Below are positions 35,705 through 45,877 of a DNA stretch of 64,000 nt, one piece after another. A program made the translations under genes and the position numbers. Origin of the DNA: Diplolepis rosae (Eukaryota > Arthropoda > Insecta > Hymenoptera > Diplolepididae); contig JAPYXD010000710.1 of the NCBI GenBank assembly GCA_030998225.1, positions 21,488,001 through 21,552,000 on the forward strand, in the 5' to 3' direction. The notes below the pieces were generated by a model, which saw only the letters and a list, made by a program, of their open reading frames with translations, was not told where the DNA came from and searched no databases. Position 1 is the stretch's first letter, and every line of letters starts with the position of its first letter.

Positions 35705-36072
35705 TACTAAAAAAATTAATTCTTTCGAATATGGCGATATAAAATTAAAATACAATTATACAATGTATGAATATTGTTTAATGTCTGATTAAAAATTGCA
35801 AACTCAATCCAGCACCGGTAGAATCTTAAAAATCGGACATTCGATCGGACGCGCTTCTGATGTCGAATATTCGACATTCGACGGGCGGCTGATCGAATCG
35901 AAAAAATCTGACTTCCGAAGAAGCGTGCTTCGTATGTTGAATATTCGACATTCGGCGGACGGCCAATCGAATGTTGAAAATCCGACATCCGGAGAAGCGC
36001 GTTTCGGATGTCGAATATTCGACATTCGACGGAGGCCAATATCGGATCGGAAATCGAATCTTTTTGCACACC
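35705..36072 (-). repeat. R3 repeat, copy 2 (inverted)
   Basis: Built from repeated palindromic units of the type TCGAATGTCGAATATTCGA separated by CATCCGAAGCGCG. Open frames appear on both strands because of the repeat periodicity, not because of a gene. It is the mirror of 37160-37496. Confidence 0.8.
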
Positions 36073-36898
36073 TTTAATATAGACATGCCGTGTTTGGTTG
36101 TGTAAGTAGTTCAAGCAACAAGGAATTTGTTATCACATTATTTATTTCAGAAAACGGACTGCTCCATCAGAAGAAAGGTTGGTCATAGAGTAATTATGTC
36201 ATGTTTTTAACTACAAAATATGATTTATAAATTTTTTATCAACATTTAAGACGAAAAAATCGTACTGTTTTTTGTTTATAACATTAAAGGTAACTATCCA
36301 ATCTTAATGACATTAATTGAAAAGTCGTAGGCAATTGAATAGCGAACAAAATGAACCGTCAATCGATCTGATTGGATAATTAGAAGCGAAGAAAATTCGG
36401 AAAACCGGGAAATTTAGCTTTTCTTAAACAAATTAATATTTCAGTAAATTTTTAACTTTTTAGGTTGAGGTTTGGTGGGAAAATAAGCAGACTTTATGCT
36501 CTTCAAATGTATTAAAAACGGACTCTTTAAGATAATACGTTTCAGCGCTATTGACACTTTAATTTATTTAATGCGATTAATTGTAAAATGTCTGCTTGCC
36601 GCAGAGGTGGTCCGATTTTCATTTTGAAAACGGCTTTTAAAAATATAAATCAAGCAAAACAGAACGTCAATCTTGGTTTGTTGCTAAAATGTTGCAAAGT
36701 TTATTAAAAAAAGGCCCAAACATGGCTTCAAACGCCTGAACGCAGCAAAGTGACAGCCGTCTCCACCCACCAACCTTTCTTCTGATGGCGCAATCCGTAT
36801 TCTGAAATAAATAATGTCATAAATCATTCATAACAAATTCCCTGTTGCTTAGACTGAAGGTTTCACACGGATTATGGTGTGGAGGGAGGAAGGGGTCT

Positions 36899-36914
36899 GG
36901 GGGGGGGGGGGGGG
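36899..36914 (+). repeat. Poly-G tract
   Basis: Sixteen consecutive G, 84 bp upstream of the gene D start codon and beside a GGAGGGAGGAAGGGG stretch. The region 36073-36898 holds no recognised gene. Confidence 0.85.
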
Positions 36915-36997
36915 TGCTGATAATTTCCAAGATCCGGGAACACTGCGTTGAAATACTGACAAATTTTTTCATAGTATATCTTTGAAAATCCACCGAG

Positions 36998-39900
36998 ATG
37001 GAAAAACTTTTTACTGCAGCACTTTTAGCACTTCTAACTGCCAAATCTTCTGCTGGTAAGCAAGCATTTTCATTAATATTTCAAATAAATCGTGATAAAA
37101 GTGAAATTTATAATTTTATAATTTCTTTACCACATACACTAAGAGATATCCCATTAGTTGTACAAAAAGATTCGATTCGATTTCCGATCCGATATTGGTC
37201 TCCGTCGAATGTCTAATTTTCTACATTCGACATTCGATCAGCCGTCCGTCGAATGTCAAATATTCAACAACCGAAGCGCGCTTCTTCGGATGTCGGATTT
37301 TCGACATTCGATCAGCCACCCGTCGAATGTCGAATATTCGATATCAGAAGCGCGTCCGATCGAATGTCCGATTTTTAAGATTCGTCCAGTGCAGGATTGA
37401 GTTTGCAATTATTAATCAGACATTAAACATTATTCATACATTGTATAATTGTATTTTAATTTTATATCGTCATAGTCGAAAGAATTTATTTTCTTAGTAT
37501 TATGTGATGCATTCAGAGACTATAGTCCATCAAATAAAAAAGTTAGTCAGTTGGATTTGTTAATCGAAATTCTCTTTTTTTCACCGAGATATCGTGGTTC
37601 AAAGTCAGCAGTGATTTTTAATAGCGCTCACAAGCACCGTGCGCACAATTTTCGACGGTATTGTATTTAAAAATTTTTAATGCACGCTTTCATACTTCAC
37701 CCTACACTTCTGAATTTTACTCAACTTTGTTTCATTTTTAAACATTTAATATATTAGAAATAATTAAAATGATACTAAATAACTTCTAACTTGTCCATGT
37801 ATCCCATATTTGATCGGAAGTTGAGTAAAATTACTTCAACTATTTTTCTCCGTGCATAAAACTCAAAAACTTATCTCAAAGCCTGCAATTAAAAATGAAA
37901 AGTCCAGTATGCCAACACGTATTGGAAAAATGTGTAGAATTCACCGTATATAATTCGAGACTGTTGTGTAAGGACTAAGGTGCTTAGATGATACAGAGTA
38001 AATCAGTCAAATTTCACTGATTATTTTAGTGAAAATTGACTGATTTGACAGTGAAAAATATTTTTCACTGAATAATCAGTGAAAATTAACTAATTTAACA
38101 GTGAAAAATATGTTTTCACTGATTAATCAGTGAATAGGCAAATCACTGATTCAATCAGTGAAAATTTGACTGATTCAGATTTAGATAGTACTTGTGACCC
38201 TTTATTACAAAAAAAATGGGTAACCACGACTAATACTTTCTCTCAGTGTACTGGTCTACCATATTGTAAGCTTCGACATAGGGGAAAATGAATATTTAAC
38301 TATGGGACAAGCATCTTTAAATCTCTGATATTACGTCTGAATATCTTCACAGTAAAAAGAAAGTCTTAGATTAGTTACATCTTCTATAGAACATTTTATT
38401 TCACTGATGTCACCACGTACCATTGGTAATTGCAATTATAATATATAAGTCTATTAAAAAATTATTAGCTAAAATGGATTTTTGGTACCAGATAGATCTC
38501 TTTGATGCTTTTGTCTACGTCTCTCTGATACCGAATATTTATTTAAGTTATTGATTTTCAAATATCTTCACATATTGTAATTGTAATTACTGACGCCACG
38601 TGTCACAATTAATCCATGGCCTTGAGAAATGATTTTATCTTTTTATGTGTTTTACAGAAGAAATTTCGAAACTGATAAGTGGTAGAATAATAGGCGGAGT
38701 TAATTCAGCAGCTAAATATGTAGTTCCTGTAATGCAAGAAGAAGAGTATCTGGGTTCTGCATCCTTACTTTCGAGTTCACGAGCCATAACTTCTAGGTCT
38801 ATTGTTAGTAAATTTCATAAACCTGATTATGGTCGAGCCTACGTCCCAATCAAAGATCCCGATACTTTGGATAGCAGACCTCATTATTTCGATGATATAA
38901 AATATCCTAATAACTATTATAACGATGACAATATTCCTGATCCCAATTTCGCAATCATATATGTAAGTTATTACAAAAAAATAGTTATAAGAGCCGTTCT
39001 CAAAAAATTGTGCAATTTTAAGCATTGATTTAAGAAAAAAACATTCAGAACTAGTTAAAGGTTATCTATTATTATTTCTAAATCAAAGTAGAACATAAAT
39101 TTTAATTTCAAAGATCAAGTATTATTTTCTTGTGTGGTCTTTGAGTGGTTTTGGCTATATTCTAAGATTCTATTCTTAAACAAAGAAACTTACATTCATT
39201 TTCAATTTAAAAAAATATATAAGGCCAAATAAGTTTCAAATGGTTAGAATAAATCAATTTAATGACATTAAACACACAAATCTGAATAAAAACGGAATTG
39301 AGAACGTAAGTTTTTAATCCTTTAAAATTTCAGGGTTTCAGAATATGATTACAAATATTTACCTTTTTCTACCAGCGGGTTAAAAGGTGCATTTTTCTGA
39401 CCCCTATTCGGATAAAAAAATCCATTTCTTAACCCCCAAGTAGAAAAAAATCATATGTAACACGGGAAAAACATTTTTCTAGTAATGGGTTATAAAGTGT
39501 ATTTTATTGTCCCCTGCATGGCAAATAAATCCATTTCTTGTCCCCTCAGTAGAAAAAAATCGCGTACGATTTCGAAAATGTTCAAAAAAAGTTCGAAAAT
39601 GGACTTTTCCCTCCCTAGTTGCAGAATATACTATATCTTGCCAAGTAATAATTACTTTTAATCTGACGACTTAAATTTTATTTTTAGTTCAACGTTACCA
39701 TACCATTATCTCAATACGTAGGAGTGATTTCTCTGTATGATGAGGATTTCTCTTCTGACGAGAAAGGTTATATTATCGGATGGGGTTGTCCGTACAAATA
39801 TATACAAGGTCACCAAATTCCTATGTCTCCGGTACTCAAGGAGTTGCATGTGAAAGTATTGTCCCACGCCAGATGTGAGGATGTATATGGAAGAGTTCCA

Positions 39901-40186
39901 CCTACCCAGATATGTACACTTGCTAATTCAGAATCAGATGAATACTCTTATTTTGTACGTGGAGTGGAGAATATTACATTTTATTTATTTTAGAACCAAA
40001 AAAATAATAATAAATTTTGATTTTTTGACTTTTTAGGGAGACATTGGTGATCCGTTGATATATCGAACCAGTAACACAGATTATCTTATGGGAGTTGTCA
40101 TTAAATTTAGTCAAAACGCTAGACATCCTTCTGTGTCTACAAAATTGTTCAGCTTTCGCGGATACATCAGAGAATTACTAAATTAA
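36998..40186 (+). CDS. Gene D: secreted inactive serine protease homologue (4 exons)
   Basis: Exons: 36998-37055, 38658-38962, 39688-39954, 40037-40186; 780 nt, 259 aa. The signal peptide starts MEKLFTAALLALLTAKSS. The activation site SGR|IIGG is intact. The His57 motif is ITSRS, Asp102 is Asn (DPNFAII), and the catalytic Ser motif is GDIGDPLI (Ser195 to Ile); the GWG landmark is kept (IIGWGC). The exon 2 insert relative to A is 15 nt. All introns are GT-AG. The stop TAA directly after LLN removes about 27 C-terminal residues present in gene E. The promoter block shared by E and F is missing. Coding is intact, but expression is uncertain. Intron 1 holds an R3 copy, an M1 fragment and an M2 element. 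Confidence 0.85.
37160..37496 (+). repeat. R3 repeat, copy 3, in gene D intron 1
   Basis: Inverted relative to 35705-36072; the pair flanks exon 1 of gene D. Both share AAAAAGATTCGATT at the inner edge and TCGAAAGAATTTATTTT at the outer edge. Confidence 0.8.
37668..37854 (-). mobile_element. M1 element, left-end fragment, inverted
   Basis: Reverse complement of the first about 190 bp of M1, ending ACTATTTTTCTCCGTG. It lies in gene D intron 1. Confidence 0.75.
37995..38190. mobile_element. MITE family M2 in gene D intron 1
   Basis: AATCAGTCAAATTTCACTGA at the left and TGATTCAGATTTAGATAGT at the right, with repeated TTTTCACTGATTAATCAGTG motifs. It sits at a different position from the M2 copy in gene E intron 1, so the insertions are independent. 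Confidence 0.75.
39357..39560. repeat. Intron 2 repeat units, gene D (two units)
   Basis: Two units with TTTTTCTACCAGCGGGTTA-like starts, CATTTCTTAACCCCCAAGTA and ATATGTAACACGG. Gene E intron 2 has the same array enlarged (47760-48470). Confidence 0.65.
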
Positions 40187-40419
40187 AAACCAGATTAACG
40201 AATTAAGTGATAGTGAATCGTGTGGTTCAAGCAGACATCATTAAAAATTGTTCGTAAATTCTTGGAACAATGTTTCATATGCTCAAAATGAAAATATATC
40301 AATAATACTGAATTTTAATAGCTTAATCATGTAAAAAATGCATTAGAAAAATTGCAACTAAAGAAAAAAAAAATGTTTCATAAGAATAATGATGCCAAAT
40401 GTGAAATAATTTTCTATAA

Positions 40420-40425
40420 AATAAA
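40420..40425 (+). terminator. Polyadenylation signal of gene D
   Basis: AATAAA followed by GCACTCAGTATTA, 234 bp after the stop. The same hexamer and context (AATAAAGCTCTCAGTATTA) follow gene E, which supports a shared 3' end. Confidence 0.55.
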
Positions 40426-40597
40426 GCACTCAGTATTATAAAGCAAATGAAAATCGATTTTCATTTTAATTTGGAAACCTCCGCTTTTTCATGCCTAATT
40501 TCCTTGAAAGTCATTGTTCAAAATTATTTTTATTTTAATTACTTGCTATAAATATCTGTTATTTTCCTATTTTTCGTACATTTTAATTAAATCATCA

Positions 40598-40985
40598 GGT
40601 GTACAAATAAGTTTCCGCCGTTTTTTATCGAAAATTGGGCATTTATTGTGAAAGAACGGAATCTTATGTTTCATTCGAAGTATTGTCCATCGTATTGTTC
40701 TTTTTGCGTTTAGCACGAATCTTGATCCAATAATGCTTCCAATTCCGCGTCTTCGTACAATTTCGGCCTTCCGCTACGTTCTTTGTCTTCGATGTCAAAT
40801 TCACCATTCTTAAACGTTTGAAACCACTCACGACAACTTCTCTCACTTAAGACAGCCCCACCATATCTTTCTACAAGCAATCGATGCGCCTCATCTGCAG
40901 ATTTCTTTAAATTGAAGAATTAAATTAAAAGTCCCCGCAAATTACGCTTATTCGGCTCAAAACTCGATATTTTCGCACACAAAAG
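40598..40985 (-). pseudogene. Mariner remnant, N- and C-terminus only
   Basis: On the minus strand, an N-terminal DNA-binding part (KISSFEPNKRNLRGLL, RCYGG-like VERYGGAVLSER, CREWFQTFKNGEFDIED) runs to LEALLDQDSC. It then jumps straight to the last codons DGQYFE before a stop. The whole catalytic core is deleted. Near 40598 is AGGTGTACAAATAAGTTTCC, a likely terminal repeat. It is inserted just downstream of gene D in sequence shared with the gene E 3' flank. Confidence 0.7.
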
Positions 40986-41066
40986 AATTATTTGATTTTC
41001 GGAAACGGTGCATTGGATGGGCATGAGGCTTCAGTTCTTGGCCAAATTTTTTTCGTAAATTTCTTA

Positions 41067-42150
41067 CACGGAGAAAAATATTTGAGGTAATTTTACTCGA
41101 CTCTGTCGGTTAAACTTGGGACATAAGGACATTTGAGCTTCAAACTGTAGTTGAGTAAAATGAGCATCGAGCGTATTATTATCTTAAGGACGTTCTCTTG
41201 AAAATCACTTTCTTTTAGATTTCTTTCAAACTTCGTAAATAAGTACTTTTTAGCATGATCTACAAACCGGTAAAAAGATTAGCATCCAGACCGGTACTTA
41301 AATTCGAGAAATTAAGCTCTAAAGTTGAATCTCTTAACACGTGTTAGATAGGCATAGTTCAGTTTCGCGATACCTTTCTTTACATTAAAAGCACAATTTT
41401 CTTTAGATTTTTTTGGAAAACTAGTATATTATACTAGAGATTATAAGGAATCGTATGCCACCATAAAAAATACGTGTACCGGCACTACTTATAAAGATAT
41501 ACGTTGTTGAAACTCGCAGTTGCACAAATTCTTAGCCGGCTTGCTGAAGCAAATATGGTGACTTGGCAACACCGCATCAACAGCGCGCGCGTACGCTTAC
41601 ATTTGACATTGCTTCCAGAGCTTTGTTTTTACGAGCTGCTGATTTTTGTGAAATAAAAAATCGACTTTTGTTGCGAAATTTATTAGACATCTTATTAGTA
41701 TTTACAAACTGTCAATAAACTCATAATATAACCTCTCTCACACCATATGCTTTCGACTCGATATGAGAAAGACAGGAAAGCGGTGTTGCCAAATCCAACA
41801 AATCGACGCAGAAGACACATTTTTTTACTTTTGCGCATAAACGGTGCTCAACTCATTCGGTTAGAAAGCTTAACGGTAATCCCACTACCTATGATAGAGT
41901 AGGATGAGCACATCTACGGGCAAGAGAACGTCCTTAAATAAAAAAAAATTCTTACCTCGAGAGTCTGCCAGTGGTCATCCGATGGATTCATACATACATA
42001 AACAGCATTCAAATACATTCACACCATTCAGTCGTAGCCAATCATATTTTCAATCACAAATACACTTAAACATGTAACTTTTCATAAATAAACCTAATAA
42101 CTACGCTTATATATAGTACGATACGTTTTCGTCGAATCACGCACATGCTC
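41067..42150 (-). mobile_element. M1 element, inverted copy with nested insertion
   Basis: CACGGAGAAAAATATTTGAG start with TA before it. Sequence matches the right end of M1 copy 1 in reverse, then is interrupted by the TTAA-flanked element 41188-41933. It resumes with AAATTCTTACCTCGAG and fades near 42150, against a mariner. Confidence 0.75.
41188..41933. mobile_element. TTAA-flanked MITE (746 bp)
   Basis: GGACGTTCTCTTG at the left mirrors CAAGAGAACGTCC at the right, directly bordered by TTAA on both sides (41184-41187 and 41934-41937). It is nested in an M1 copy. A TTAA target is typical of piggyBac-type elements. No transposase is present, and about 25 bp of M1 is lost at the site. Confidence 0.65.
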
Positions 42151-42182
42151 GATTACAATTCTGAGATTGTGAGATTCTGAGA

Positions 42183-43885
42183 TTATTCAAAGTATTGCCC
42201 ATCTAGAGCTATGACTTTTTCCCATCTTTCTGGCAATTTGTGGATTCCATCCCAAAAGAACTGCGCCGGCTTGGCGGCCAAGAATGAATCAAGCCAATTT
42301 TTGATACCCTGTTCTGATGTGAACCGTATTCCAGTGAGGGCGTTCTGCATCGACCGGAACAAATGGTAGTCAGAAGGGGCAAGGTCTGGGCTATATACTG
42401 AGAGAAATTTCGGGTTTCACAAACCAAAGTTTTTTTGTTAAAATCGTCTTTGCAAGAAATGTTAAAGTTGTCATGACAATCATGGTAGTGGCTATCATAC
42501 TTTGGAAAAGTGTTTACTCCAACTGCAAGGAAAGTTACTGAGACCACGATTCTGGTAGGCTGAGTGGCAGAAACTTGATTAATGTGTTCGGGGTAACTAA
42601 TTTTATAAAAAATTCTATGAATTTACATTTTCTACGTATAAAAATTCAACTTAGGCTGCATATCTTTTTGGAAGTAACTACTTATCTCCAGTGCAGTGCA
42701 AATTAAATTGTGTGACTATTACAAGATTTAATAGTTGTCACGACAGGCTTACCTCGTTGTAAAAAATGAAAGTTATACTTGATTTGTCTAGCGCAACAGC
42801 GAACGCTGCGGTTATAGTAATCAAAGGAGCTTGGCAGTACATATAAAGAAAATGTATGTCTACTAACCGTTGGGGTACGTATAAAGCTGAATCTAATCAT
42901 CAACTTTGGTCACAACAACCGAATACACAAAACAGTTCAAATTACTGTCATGATAACTATAAAAGTAGTAGCTTCTCTGAACTTTTTGGTCAAGGCAACT
43001 ACTGTACAAAAAATTTATGTGCTATGTGCACAGGAACCAAAACCGATTTCTCTCAGTGTAAGGCAGGTGGGGTAAAACTTCCCATCCACTGTTTTCCAAA
43101 TGGTTCTTAATCGGAATAGCAACATGGGGCCGAGCGTTGTCATGATGGAAAATTATTACCTCGTTTCTAATCGCATATTCCGGGCGTTTTTCGGCTTTTG
43201 CTCTCTTCAAACGGATTAATTGTGTTTGGTAGCTTTCTCCATTGATGGTTTCACCCGGTTTTAGCAGCTCATAATGCAGCACACCCTTCTGATCCCACCA
43301 AATACAGAGCATTACCTTCGCGCCATGGATATTCGGCTTTGCCGCTGATTTGGCTGGTTGGCCGGGTTTCACATATCATTTTCTGCGCTTGGGGTTGTCG
43401 TAATGGATCCATTTTTCATCACCAGTAACAATCCAATGCAAAAATGACTTCTTTTTGTGGCGTTCCAGCAGCATTTCGGACATGCAAAACCGCCTTTCAA
43501 CGTCTCTCGGCTTGAGTTCATGTGGAACCCAATTTTCTTACTTTTGAATGTATCCGGCTACTTTTAAACGTTTTGAAATGGCTGCTTGAGTGACTCCCAA
43601 AGATTCTGCGAGCTCTTCTTCTGTTTGGCAACAATCTTCATCGAGTAATGCTTCCAGTTCTTCATCTTCAAACTTTTTTGGCTGCCCAGGACGTTCTTCG
43701 TCTTCCAAGCCAAAATCACCACTTTTAAATCGTGCAAACCACTTTTGGCATGTTCGCTCAGCTAAAGCATGTTCACCATAAACTTCCACGAAAATACGAT
43801 GACTTTCGGCAACAGTTTTCTTCATATTAAAGTAATGAAGAAGAACTCCCCGCAAAAACACTTTTTCAAGCTGAACATAAAATAG
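42183..43885 (-). pseudogene. Mariner transposase split by a MITE
   Basis: Minus-strand transposase of the same family as 54787 and 60190. The N-terminus reads EKVFLRGVLLHYFNMKKTV, then AISKRLKVAGYIQK, the first Asp in TGDEKWIHYD, the second in FHHDNARPHVA; the chain continues to LPHLPY. A 663-bp MITE (42396-43058) interrupts it. Coding then resumes (SPDLAPSDYHLF, third Asp) and ends DGQYFE at 42183. There are stops in the middle (for instance after KRRK). All three Asp are present, but the gene is broken. Confidence 0.85.
42396..43058. mobile_element. MITE with CACTGAGAGAAAT ends, inside a mariner
   Basis: Ends TACTGAGAGAAATTTCGG and (reversed) CACTGAGAGAAATCGG, TA duplication at 42394 and 43059. 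Removing it restores the Y-S-P-D-L-A-P coding path, as seen in the homologous copy near 56620. No long open frame of its own. Confidence 0.85.
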
Positions 43886-44839
43886 GAGTCGAATTGACTA
43901 TGTCGAAAAAATTATAGAGGGAAGTTCTGACCATTTATACGGAAAAACTTTTTATAGCAATAAATGTTTCATTTTATAACAGAGTGCACAGTCTTCCCCT
44001 TTTTTCCTGCGTTTCCCCTTTTCTTGTGAAATTACTCTTTTTTCCCCTATTCTCCAAAATCTTCCCCTTTTTTCATTAAAAATAATTATCATAAACTCAA
44101 TTTAGGTAATACAAATAAATATATTTGTCTATGGCGAGGTCCAACGAATGTTAAATTTCGCTTAGATTCTCAAATACATATACGATCCTTTAAAAGTTCA
44201 AGATGATTATATTTTCCCAAGTTGTGAACCAAAAAATGTTTTTTTAAATCTATATTTCACATAGACTTATAAGGTTCGTAGACTGAATTAAGAGAAACGT
44301 GTAGAAGTTAAATCTCTACTTTAAGATGATTTTGTTCCTTCAGTCTACGTTGTGAACAAAACAATAATTAATATGCTTCGTTTAGATTTAGAAAATCGAC
44401 TGAATAGAACATTATAACTATATAGATGTTATGCACAGTAATAATTTTAGATATGATTATTCTTTTAAGCACAAGTCAGAGTTTGATTCGTGCACGTTTA
44501 TTCTATACAAAGGTAAGATTGGAACTAACGAGCTGGGCTGGAGCTCTACAGTATGGCCTTTTCTTAACTCTGGGGGGGGGGGGGGGGGGGTTTAGAACAG
44601 ACTTGGAGTCCCGTTAACATAGAGATGAATAAAAATATAACATTTCCTTAAAAAAAATTTTTTTCTTTTTTTCTACATGTAAAAATTAATGTTTAATCTT
44701 CCCCCCTTTTTCCTCTTTTTCGTGAAAAAATCGCCCTATTTTCCCTTTTTTGAGCTCATTTTACGCTCTGCACCCTCTTACAATTGTAATTATAAAAAAT
44801 ATTAGAAATTTAGGGAAAATCGAGGTGCAATAGTAATTA
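43886..44839. other. Low-complexity stretch with pyrimidine tracts and poly-G
   Basis: CTTCCCCTTTTTTCCTGCG-type pyrimidine tracts at about 43990-44080 and 44697-44770. An uninterrupted run of 19 G lies at 44572-44590. No gene was recognised. Confidence 0.5.
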
Positions 44840-45200
44840 TTCCTAGCCGACTAGAAATTTTTCACAGTCATAATATTAAAGATTCGAAAAATGATATGAA
44901 ACTTTAGTATAGATTATAGTAAAGTTTGATACAATCCAAAGTAAATTATTATATAGTTCATCCAAATTTCCGTATTTCGCTACATAAAATTCTCAATATG
45001 ACATGTTTTTCCCTAAATTGAAACGTAGTTTAGCAAAAATTGTAAACTTGGGTGTCTCCGTGTACATTGATCAAAAAGTTCCAGCAATAAAAACAAAAAT
45101 GTCTGTCAAAAAAATGTCGAAATTGTAAAAGTTAACGTTTAAAACATTTTAAATTTTGGAAATTCGAGATTTTTTAGATTAGAAACAGTTTTGGGCAATC
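44840..45200 (+). repeat. Upstream module shared by genes E and F
   Basis: About 350 bp with AATGATATGAAACTTTAGTA, CATGTTTTTCCCTAAATTG and TAGTTTAGCAAAAATTGTAA is near identical to 57355-57706. A part recurs at 54690-54760. It lies about 0.6-0.7 kb before the start codons of E and F, so the 5' flank was duplicated with the genes. Confidence 0.75.
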
Positions 45201-45206
45201 GTCACT

Positions 45207-45544
45207 CACTGATAGAAAGGAATGGCTGTTACAACGATATTTATGATTAATTTAACCTTACCTTATTGCTGACATAGATACAGCAATATGAAATTTGTAT
45301 TTTAACCATCCGTTTATAACTGAATAAATATGAACGAATCAACCATATTATTGGTTGCCATGGAAAAATGTATTGTTCGCCTTCCCATATTATATTTCTG
45401 ATTCGACCAGTTTCACTTACAATATTTTGATTTCTGCATTTAACATCCTGCATTGTTCAGAAAGACATATTATTTTATAAATACAATTATAAATTCCCAA
45501 CCTACAACCCAATGGCTAAAACTCCCGGACCATTTCTATCAGTG
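45207..45544 (-). mobile_element. MITE family M7, inverted copy upstream of gene E
   Basis: Ends CACTGATAGAAAGGAATGG and CCATTTCTATCAGTG; interior matches 3690-4007 in reverse (GATTCGACCAGTTTCACTTA). It is absent from the equivalent place upstream of gene F. Confidence 0.75.
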
Positions 45545-45833
45545 CTTATGTGTCTTATCTGTCACTCAAATCAAAATTTACATTATAGCATGATAAAATA
45601 GGTAGATAAAATATAGGCACGATCTGAAGACACTGCCTCAAAGTTTATGAGACTATCTTTAATAATTTTATATTCCAACGTGTGAACTCACAAAATGCTG
45701 GCAATGCCGATTCATTCAAATAATAGCGCCTAAATCCACCCAATGTCATTGATTCAATTTATGTGTTTTGATTAGCGATACGTAGATTGTAAGTGCGTAA
45801 TAAGAACTTCAATATAATAGATAAATAACGCCT

Positions 45834-45838
45834 TATAG
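45834..45838 (+). promoter_or_regulatory. TATA-like box of gene E
   Basis: TATAG, 44 bp before the start codon, aligns with TATAAAT at 58254-58260 before gene F; both are followed by TTGAAATTTTC. Gene D lacks this box at the aligned position. Confidence 0.4.
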
Positions 45839-45877
45839 TTTGAAATTTTCATAGTATATCTTTGGCAATCCACCAAG

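Noticed and set aside
35796..36114. Overlapping open frames of 73-132 codons on both strands
   Set aside because: They come from the periodic TCGAATATTCGA modules of the R3 repeat; the same peptides appear in several frames and there is no start context or family similarity.
42703..43110. Frames inside the 42396-43058 element that could have been its transposase
   Set aside because: Short, no DDE motifs, and the element is bounded as a non-coding MITE.
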